Assembly: GCA_007119335.1 (NCBI GenBank)
Contig: SKPU01000189.1
Span: forward strand, 1-5,039
Length of the DNA stretch: 5,039 nucleotides
Reading direction: 5' to 3'
Source: Syntrophomonadaceae bacterium
Lineage (GTDB): Bacteria; Bacillota; Dethiobacteria; DTU022
This document shows positions 1-4,635 of the stretch, piece by piece (within the stretch, counting starts at the first letter, position 1; each line of letters opens with the position of its first letter). The translations under genes and the position numbers were made by a program. The notes beneath the pieces are model-generated. The model did no database searches. It was not told the DNA's origin and saw only the letters and a list, made by a program, of their open reading frames with translations.

Positions 1-332
1 AAACCCGCCAGACCATCGACCGCGGCCGCCGGGTAAGGAAAGTGCTCACTCAACCCGAACTGCAGCCGTTGACCATTCCGGAGCAGATTGCGGTTTTGCT
101 GGCAGTAACAGAAGGACTTTTCGATCAGATGGAAGTAGAAGATATTTCCGGGGCCGAAAAGATAGTAAGAGAAGCGGTCATAGCAGAGCTAACCGATATT
201 TGCAGGAAAATAGAAGCAGGCGAACTTTTGTCTGATCAGGACCAGGAGCAAATAGTGGAAACCGTCCGCCGGGTCCTGGACCGGCAGGAAACAGAGAGCA
301 GGCAGGACACGGAGAAGCGGGAGGAGGCTTAG
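1..332 (+). CDS. atpA: ATP synthase alpha subunit, C-terminal fragment (5' end outside the window)
   Basis: This is the last 109 residues of an F-type ATPase alpha subunit, the non-catalytic nucleotide-binding subunit of the F1 head. The frame is open from base 3 and reads TRQTIDRGRRVRKVLTQPEL, followed by QPLTIPEQIAVLLAVTEG. This matches the family's conserved C-terminal helical domain, in which an R-x-x-x-x-R-G-R-R segment leads into LxQPxxxPLxxxEQ. The GTG at 42 lies inside that conserved block and is not a start. The tail (residues about 85-109) is highly charged and rich in E, Q and R, as at many alpha C-termini. The stop at 330-332 is four bases before atpG, so the two are surely co-transcribed. 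The lack of atpD after atpG suggests the N-ATPase subtype. Identity as alpha is firm; the subtype is inferred from gene order and the gamma sequence. Confidence 0.93.
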   Translation, partial: TRQTIDRGRRVRKVLTQPELQPLTIPEQIAVLLAVTEGLFDQMEVEDISGAEKIVREAVIAELTDICRKIEAGELLSDQDQEQIVETVRRVLDRQETESRQDTEKREEA

Positions 333-336
333 CCTT

Positions 337-1248
337 TTGAGCGCAACTTTAGAAACCCTGCAAAAGCAGATCGACAGCGGGGAAGACTTATCCTCGATTG
401 TTCGGACCATGAAAGCCCTCGCTGCAACCAGTGTCCGTCAGTATGAAAAGGCGGCCGAATCTCTGGATGATTACTACCAAACTGTTGAACTGGGCCTTTC
501 AGTGGTTCTTTCCAAAGGGATGGATCTTCCGGAAGACCCAGGTGTTGATCAACGAAAACCGGTTCTGATGCTTGTTTTCGGTTCTGACCACGGTCTGGCC
601 GGCCGTTTTAATGAACAGATCGTTTCGTATGCTCTGAAAGATTACTGGGAGCAAGGTTCTACTTCAAATGGCAATCCAGGGGAGTTTCCTGCCAGCAGGG
701 TTGTGACCGGGATCGGAGAACAATCCGTAAGCCGGATCAGGGCCGCCGGTATCGACCTGGCCCAAAGTTTTACCATGCCCACCTCGATCAGTGCCATCAC
801 CCCTTTTATTCAGCTTTTACTGGAAACTATCGACCGTTGGCGGTTTCGGGAAGGGGTAGAAGAAGTGCTGCTTTTTTACAACCGGCCCATTACCGGCGGG
901 TTCGATCCCCGGGCCGAAACTCTCTTTCCGGTTAACTTATCCGGGCTCCGGGAAACCAGGCTCAATTGGCAGTCCCGCTCCCTGCCTACCTATACTCTGC
1001 CTACCGATCAGCTGCTTTCATCCCTGCTGCGCCAGTATTTTTTTGTTTCTCTCTACCGGGCCTGCGCTCTTTCGCTGGCCGCTGAAAATATAAGCCGCTT
1101 AGCAGCAATGCAGGCTGCTGAAAAAAACATTAACGAACGCCTTGATGAACTAAAAAACTCCTATCAGCATCAACGCCAGGCTGCCATTACCGAGGAGTTA
1201 CTTGATATAATATCAGGTTTTAAGGCGGTCAGCGGAAAGCTTGATTGA
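337..1248 (+). CDS. atpG: ATP synthase gamma subunit, N-ATPase type
   Basis: This 303-residue protein is the central rotor shaft of F1, coupling rotation of the membrane ring to ATP synthesis or hydrolysis. The N-terminal helix has the family signature VRTMKALAATSVRQYEKA (residues 22-39). The mid-domain has FGSDHGLAGRFNEQI (81-95), the equivalent of the usual GSDxGLCGxxN. The C-terminal helix reads AAENISRLAAMQAAEKNINE, then RQAAITEELLDIISGFKAV near the end. The start is TTG at 337, nine bases after a strong SD (GAGGAGG, 321-327) that lies inside the end of atpA, so translation is probably coupled. The protein is slightly longer than typical gammas (about 285 residues). The SIVRTMKALAA opening and the ITEELLDIISGF ending resemble gammas of N-ATPases, in which gamma is the last operon gene. 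No beta or epsilon gene follows, which agrees. Gamma assignment is firm; subtype moderately so. Confidence 0.92.
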   Translation: MSATLETLQKQIDSGEDLSSIVRTMKALAATSVRQYEKAAESLDDYYQTVELGLSVVLSKGMDLPEDPGVDQRKPVLMLVFGSDHGLAGRFNEQIVSYALKDYWEQGSTSNGNPGEFPASRVVTGIGEQSVSRIRAAGIDLAQSFTMPTSISAITPFIQLLLETIDRWRFREGVEEVLLFYNRPITGGFDPRAETLFPVNLSGLRETRLNWQSRSLPTYTLPTDQLLSSLLRQYFFVSLYRACALSLAAENISRLAAMQAAEKNINERLDELKNSYQHQRQAAITEELLDIISGFKAVSGKLD

Positions 1249-1456
1249 TCGGCTCATTGTGGAAAAAACAAATGGCACCGGCGAGAAGAGCCCTATTTAT
1301 CGGCAGTTAGGCAGCAGATGAAAGTCTTTTAAAAAAAGAAGGTAAATCCCTGCCCACAAAGAATTATAATAATAAAGAAATATAAATAGCAGCAGAAGAA
1401 TTCAAGCAAAATTATTATAATTACAAGCTTTATTTAGACCGGTGGAGGTGCAGTTA
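1249..1456 (+). other. Intergenic spacer with AT-rich inverted repeat and possible promoter
   Basis: This spacer lies between the ATPase operon and the aminotransferase. The right half is very AT-rich. It holds a perfect 12-bp inverted repeat, AATTATAATAAT (1362-1373) and ATTATTATAATT (1411-1422), separated by 37 bases. Each arm contains the hexamer TATAAT (1365-1370 and 1416-1421), so either could serve as a -10 box, but no convincing -35 lies 16-18 bases upstream of either. I see no GC-rich hairpin with a U-tract to end the ATPase transcript, so read-through into the aminotransferase is possible. The repeat is AT-only and could be chance. Confidence 0.3.
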
Positions 1457-2770
1457 TTGTCTGGAGCTGAAGAACTGGAAAGAAAATATGTTTTGCGTCC
1501 CTGGTCGGTCCAGGGGACTATGCCCTACGAAGAAATTACCGGTGGAGAGGGCTGCTGGTTCTGGGATAAAGACGGAAAGAAATATCTAGACTTCTCATCC
1601 CAGTGGGTGAATACAAACATTGGTCACCAGCACCCGAAGGTTATTGAAGCGATCAAGAAACAAGCAGAAAAGCTTTGTTTCATCGCCCCAAACTTTGGCA
1701 ATGAACCGCGCGCTAAACTGGCTGAACAGATCGCCAGACGGACTCCCGGTGACTTAAATAAAGTATTTTTTACTCTCGGCGGCGGAGAATCTAACGATAA
1801 CGCCATTAACCTGGTTCGCCAGGTGACCGGGCGCTACAAGGTGATGAGCCGTTACCGGTCATATCATGGCTCGACCATCGGCGGACTTAGCCTGAGCGGC
1901 GATCCAAGACGAATTTCTGCTGAACCGCTTCTGCCCGGGATGGTGCGCATCTTCGATCCCTATTGTTACCGGTGCAGTTTCGGACGATCTTATCCCGGCT
2001 GCGGGTTGCAGTGCGCTGAACATGTCCGGGAGACGATGCTATATGAAGGGCCCGAAAGCATTGCCGCAATTTTCCTTGAGCCGGTTACCGGAACTAACGG
2101 GGTTTTTGTGCCTCCTAAAGAGTACCTGCCCAGGATTAGAGAAATCTGTGATGAATTCGGGGTGCTGCTGGTCGCCGACGAAGTGATGACCGGTTGGGGA
2201 AGGACCGGGAAATGGTTTGGAGTTGATAACTGGCATGTTGTTCCGGACGTGATGACCATGGCTAAAGGAATAACCCAGGGCTACGTTCCGCTTGGAGCGG
2301 TTGTAGTCAATCAAAAGATCGCCGATTATTATGATGATAAAATGTTCTGGTATGGCCTGACTTACAGCGGGCATCCTCTGGCCTGTGCTGCCGGGCTTGC
2401 CACCCTTAAAATTTACGAAGAAGAGAACCTGCTTGAAAACACTGTGAAAATGGGTGAAAAGCTAAGCGAGGGCCTCCATAGCTTGAAAAAGAATCATCCT
2501 TCCATTGGAGATGTCCGATCAATTGGCCTTTTCTCAGCGATTGAATTAGTCAGGGATCATAAGAGCAGAGAACCGCTGGCCCCCTGGAATGGTCCTGACC
2601 CCGGGGTGATGGGGCAGATTAATAAATGTCTGCGCGAAAAAGGTGTTTACGTTTACCTGCGCTGGAACTACCTGTTTATTGCCCCGCCGCTCTCCATTAA
2701 TGAGGAGGAGTTAGAGTTTGGGTTAAATGCGGTTGATCAGTGTTTGGATTTAGCCGACCAGGTTATCTAA
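1457..2770 (+). CDS. Class III PLP-dependent aminotransferase, taurine/omega-amino-acid transaminase-like
   Basis: This 437-residue cytoplasmic enzyme moves an amino group, usually from an omega-amine, to a keto acid using pyridoxal phosphate. Visible fold-type I motifs are: GGGES (residues 108-112) for the cofactor phosphate; SYHGST with Tyr136-His137 stacking on the ring; EPVTGTNGVFVPP; VADEV with Asp241 contacting the pyridine nitrogen; the Schiff-base lysine Lys270 in MAKGITQGYVPLGA; and TYSGHPLACAAG. A Cys cluster (C170, C173, C182, C186; CX2C-X8-C-X3-C) sits in PYCYRCSFGRSYPGCGLQC. I recall a similar segment in taurine:pyruvate and taurine:2-oxoglutarate transaminase relatives, which is the main basis for the subfamily. 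I chose TTG at 1457 because GGAGGTG (1444-1450) lies six bases upstream; a GTG start at 1442 would put the SD inside the gene. No taurine or beta-alanine pathway neighbours are visible, so the substrate is open. Confidence 0.85.
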   Translation: MSGAEELERKYVLRPWSVQGTMPYEEITGGEGCWFWDKDGKKYLDFSSQWVNTNIGHQHPKVIEAIKKQAEKLCFIAPNFGNEPRAKLAEQIARRTPGDLNKVFFTLGGGESNDNAINLVRQVTGRYKVMSRYRSYHGSTIGGLSLSGDPRRISAEPLLPGMVRIFDPYCYRCSFGRSYPGCGLQCAEHVRETMLYEGPESIAAIFLEPVTGTNGVFVPPKEYLPRIREICDEFGVLLVADEVMTGWGRTGKWFGVDNWHVVPDVMTMAKGITQGYVPLGAVVVNQKIADYYDDKMFWYGLTYSGHPLACAAGLATLKIYEEENLLENTVKMGEKLSEGLHSLKKNHPSIGDVRSIGLFSAIELVRDHKSREPLAPWNGPDPGVMGQINKCLREKGVYVYLRWNYLFIAPPLSINEEELEFGLNAVDQCLDLADQVI

Positions 2771-2861
2771 AAGGAATCATCCTGCAAGCGTTTTAAGGTT
2801 GTCAGCAGATCCTACCTGCGGTCTGCATTAGAAATTATGCAAGAAAATTTTCTGACTTAAC
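2771..2861 (+). other. Intergenic spacer downstream of the aminotransferase; hairpin and palindrome
   Basis: No gene is seen here. A 7-bp hairpin, GCAGATC (2805-2811) with GGTCTGC (2820-2826) including one T-G wobble, is the best candidate for ending the aminotransferase transcript. It has no T-run after it, so intrinsic termination is doubtful. Further on is a perfect 12-bp palindrome, AGAAAATTTTCT (2842-2853), eight bases before a TTGACA box; it could be a protein-binding site or chance. Confidence 0.3.
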
Positions 2862-2896
2862 TTGACAATACCATTGTTTTGAGGTAGTCTTATAAT
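2862..2896 (+). promoter_or_regulatory. Candidate promoter for the class I riboswitch transcript
   Basis: A consensus TTGACA (2862-2867) and a consensus TATAAT (2891-2896) are seen, but the spacer is 23 bases instead of about 17. The TATAAT is well placed: its transcript would start about 25 bases before the aptamer's P1 stem. A small inverted repeat, ACAAT-ACC-ATTGT (2865-2877), overlaps the -35 box and might be an operator. Either the -10 works with a poor -35, or an activator compensates for the spacing. Confidence 0.4.
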
Positions 2897-2929
2897 ACGT
2901 TAAAGCCTGTATTTAAGGACAAAAATACC

Positions 2930-3032
2930 TGACCGACAAAGGCAAACCTGCCGAAAGACAGGGGCGCAAAGTTAAGGGTCTAAAGTTTCTTGAAGAAAGG
3001 AACTATGACAGCCTGGCTACCGAAACTGGTTA
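2930..3032 (+). ncRNA. Cyclic-di-GMP-I (GEMM-I) riboswitch aptamer
   Basis: The class I c-di-GMP aptamer is recognised from its conserved elements in order. The core strand ACAAAGGCAAACC spans 2936-2948. A P2 hairpin CCUGCC-GAAA-GACAGG (2947-2962) carries the GAAA tetraloop. The GGCGCAAAG segment (2963-2971) follows. The tetraloop receptor CUAAA (2980-2984) and UAUGA (3004-3008) flanks a 7-bp stem (2985-2991 with 2997-3003). The end reads AGCCUGGCUACCGAAACUGG (3010-3029). P1 can form between UGACCG (2930-2935) and UGGUUA (3027-3032). The base matching position 20 of the Vc2 aptamer is G (2941), as in c-di-GMP sensors, not A as in the cGAMP-sensing variant. It sits just before an exported glucosaminidase, a typical target of this class. 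Confidence 0.93.
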
Positions 3033-3075
3033 TTTTTTACCTTTGTCGGTCCCTCATGAAGGAGGGACTATTTTA
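3033..3075 (+). promoter_or_regulatory. Expression platform of the class I riboswitch with SD-burying hairpin
   Basis: Three elements are seen. (1) A U6 run (3033-3038) directly follows P1. (2) CCTTTGTCGGTC (3040-3051) is perfectly complementary over 12 bp to GACCGACAAAGG (2931-2942), which includes the 5' strand of P1 and the ligand-binding core. (3) GTCCCTC (3049-3055) pairs with GAGGGAC (3062-3068) around a 6-base loop, extended by a G-U pair, and buries most of the SD AAGGAGGG (3059-3066). The strand at 3049-3051 is shared between the long helix and the SD hairpin. Inference: without ligand the 12-bp helix breaks the aptamer and weakens the SD hairpin (ON); with ligand P1 forms and the hairpin closes over the SD (OFF). 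Confidence 0.65.
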
Positions 3076-4119
3076 ATGGAAAACTTTACGTTTTTAAGTG
3101 GAGGCTTTTTCCGATCAGTAATTCAGTCTAATATATTTCGAAATTGGCAAAGGAAGGTCTACCTGGTTTTAGCAAGTTTTCTCTTGCTTCTTCTCTGTAG
3201 TGGATCAGTTAATGCCGCAGTGGAAAGTTTTATAGCCAGATGTGATGAAGAAGTTTATTACCAGTATTGTTATGAAGAACTGCTTGAGTCATATGCTCTT
3301 GATATAATCGGTAAGCCCAATGGTTTGTACGAAGATTTTAAAGAAAAAAAGTCTGTTGCCCTTAATACTATTGGAAATGACTTCATCGACTATCAAGATA
3401 TCCTTGACCAGTATGCCCTCAGTCTCAGCAATGGCGAAAAGTTTGACCTGAAGCAATATGCAGCGAGTGAAAATGCCCGCAAGGCTGATTTGCCTTCTGA
3501 TATAAAGATGGTTTCGCTGGCTTCCGGTGCATTGCCGATGGGTGACGGTGACTCTGGAAGCAATAAAAATGAAGATACGGGAGAAGAACAGGCTGCGGAC
3601 TCCGATCAAGAATCCGTTGACAAGGAAACAGCTACTCCAATAGTTGCTAGTGCAAAAGTAACTCTTGATGATGCCACCAGTTGGGCAAAATCTTTGCATG
3701 CCCACCAAAGATTTATCGATATCGCTCCTCTCTACTGGGAGTACGGCGAGAAAAGCGGAATACGGCCGGAAGTGCTCTATGCCCAGGCTGCTTACGAATC
3801 AGGGTTCGGCCGGTTTGGGGGCCAGGTTCCTTCGGATTTTAACAACTGGGCCGGGATTAAGGTTGGAAATTCTAACGGTGATGAACCTGAAGATCACCAG
3901 AAGTTCGATACTCCGGAAGACGGGGTCAGGGCTCACTTTAACCACATGAGCGCGTATGTAGGTTTAGAACCTATCGGTGAGCCGCATGATCGCTATCATT
4001 CAGTGGCCAGCAGGTCCTGGGCCGGCATAGTAGAAAAAGTAGAAGAACTCAGCGGCAAATGGGCTCCTTCATCAACCTACCACGAAAGAATCGTTGAAAT
4101 GATCGGGGAAATGAAGTAG
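3076..4119 (+). CDS. Exported glucosaminidase-family (GH73-like) peptidoglycan hydrolase
   Basis: This 347-residue secreted protein probably cuts N-acetylglucosaminyl bonds in peptidoglycan during wall turnover. A long positively charged N-terminus (1-27) leads into a hydrophobic core (28-41) and a likely signal peptidase I site, SVNA|A after residue 47. There is no lipobox: Cys41 follows Leu. Residues about 50-150 form a region I do not recognise. An acidic, Gly/Ser/Asp/Glu-rich linker covers about 155-195. The C-terminal domain (about 205-347) carries VLYAQAAYESGFGRFGG with the likely catalytic Glu241, then NNWAGIKVG (256-264) and DHQKFDTPEDGVRAHFNHM, all typical of the glucosaminidase family. 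The ATG at 3076 is chosen because AAGGAGGG (3059-3066) lies nine bases upstream. An in-frame TTG at 3043 would place the start inside the riboswitch platform. Expression is predicted to be c-di-GMP controlled. The exact bond cut is unproven. Confidence 0.87.
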   Translation: MENFTFLSGGFFRSVIQSNIFRNWQRKVYLVLASFLLLLLCSGSVNAAVESFIARCDEEVYYQYCYEELLESYALDIIGKPNGLYEDFKEKKSVALNTIGNDFIDYQDILDQYALSLSNGEKFDLKQYAASENARKADLPSDIKMVSLASGALPMGDGDSGSNKNEDTGEEQAADSDQESVDKETATPIVASAKVTLDDATSWAKSLHAHQRFIDIAPLYWEYGEKSGIRPEVLYAQAAYESGFGRFGGQVPSDFNNWAGIKVGNSNGDEPEDHQKFDTPEDGVRAHFNHMSAYVGLEPIGEPHDRYHSVASRSWAGIVEKVEELSGKWAPSSTYHERIVEMIGEMK

Positions 4120-4490
4120 TATTTTATAGATAACTGTAATAACCATAAACAAATATTTTCCAAATGAAGTCCAAAATGGTGTGCAAGTTGATATAAGCAC
4201 GCTATTTTTATGTTATGACTACTTTGTAACTGATTCGTAACACTTCACAAGGTATAATCTTTTTGTAGTTCCCGACCAAAATGGAGTATGTTTCATTAAT
4301 ATATTACACTTATTTACCAGAGAAGATGGCACCAAAGGATGATGATTTATTTATATCTTTGCTTGATAATTAGGTATAGATTGGATAGTCCTAAATATTG
4401 TGAAATGGTAAAGTTTTTGTGGTATCAGTAAATATAGTAAGTTGAATGTCTTATAAAAAAGGCTTAACAATGTTTTGCAGTATTTTCTAA
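4120..4490 (+). other. AT-rich intergenic region ahead of the second riboswitch
   Basis: This is 371 bases with no credible gene on either strand. No GC-rich terminator hairpin is evident after the glucosaminidase stop. A consensus TATAAT (4253-4258) has a TTGTAA (4224-4229) 23 bases upstream, the same odd spacing as at the first riboswitch. A TATAAA (4452-4457) lies 34 bases before the G-run that begins the class II aptamer, a better distance for its promoter, but has no clear -35. The 9-mer CCAAAATGG occurs twice (4171-4179 without its last partner context, and 4276-4284), about 105 bases apart. None of these is firm. Confidence 0.3.
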
Positions 4491-4491
4491 G

Positions 4492-4600
4492 GGGGGGCGC
4501 GGAAAAATATATTTTAAGGGTTGATGGAAGCGATGAAGCCTGATTCATATATGGTCACTTGAACCAGGCGGAGCCAGTAGTGAAACCGGCCTCACCTTTT
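4492..4600 (+). ncRNA. Cyclic-di-GMP-II riboswitch aptamer
   Basis: The class II c-di-GMP aptamer is recognised by comparison with the known Clostridium acetobutylicum aptamer. It opens with GCGCGGAAA (4497-4505). P2 is ATATAT (4507-4512) with ATATAT (4547-4552). Next come GGTCACTTGA (4553-4562), then AGTAGTGAAACCGGCC (4576-4591). P3 is TCACT (4555-4559) with AGTGA (4579-4583). The pseudoknot is GGTT (4519-4522) with AACC (4584-4587). Between the P2 strands is a longer arm than in the C. acetobutylicum RNA: AGGGTT (4517-4522) can pair with AAGCCT (4536-4541), which would compete with the pseudoknot. P1 would pair the G-rich 5' side (4492-4502) with CCTCACCTTTT (4590-4600), with C-U and C-A mismatches at 4500/4592 and 4498/4594. 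The class call is strong; the P1 detail is by eye. Confidence 0.9.
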
Positions 4601-4624
4601 GAGCTTTTAACCTAGAAGGGAGGT
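4590..4624 (+). promoter_or_regulatory. Class II riboswitch expression platform: P1 strand doubles as anti-Shine-Dalgarno
   Basis: The 3' strand of P1, CCTCACCTT (4590-4598), can pair with the SD region AAGGGAGG (4616-4623). The pairs are 4595-4598 with 4616-4619 and 4590-4593 with 4620-4623: eight Watson-Crick pairs with A4594 bulged, plus a G-U pair at 4589/4624. The loop is 17 bases. P1 and the SD helix therefore use the same strand and exclude each other. Inference: ligand binding stabilises P1, frees the SD and turns translation ON. No U-tract terminator lies between aptamer and gene, which also favours translational control. Confidence 0.65.
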
Positions 4625-4635
4625 ATATTAAATTG

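Noticed and set aside
42..332. A separate small gene starting with GTG at 42
   Set aside because: The frame is open upstream to base 3, and the upstream residues match the conserved alpha subunit block; it is the tail of atpA.
1241..1321. Short 26-codon frame overlapping the end of atpG
   Set aside because: It has no clear SD, no recognisable product and a length expected by chance.
1442..1456. GTG start at 1442 for the aminotransferase
   Set aside because: GGAGGTG (1444-1450) would lie inside the gene; TTG at 1457 has that SD at a good distance.
1624..2374. Several minus-strand frames across the aminotransferase
   Set aside because: They are antisense shadows of a well-supported gene, with compositions that do not resemble proteins I know.
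2805..2826. Rho-independent terminator after the aminotransferase
   Set aside because: The hairpin exists but no T-run follows, so I list it only as a spacer feature.
2930..3032. cGAMP-specific GEMM-Ib variant
   Set aside because: The base equivalent to position 20 is G (2941), not the A that marks cGAMP preference.
3043..3075. TTG start at 3043 for the glucosaminidase
   Set aside because: It lies in the riboswitch expression platform and has no SD; ATG 3076 has a strong SD.
3665..3949. 94-residue + strand frame inside the glucosaminidase gene
   Set aside because: It is an out-of-frame shadow over the conserved catalytic domain.
4351..4548. 65-residue frame on the minus strand
   Set aside because: It lies in AT-rich spacer and runs into the class II aptamer; low-complexity product and no good SD seen.
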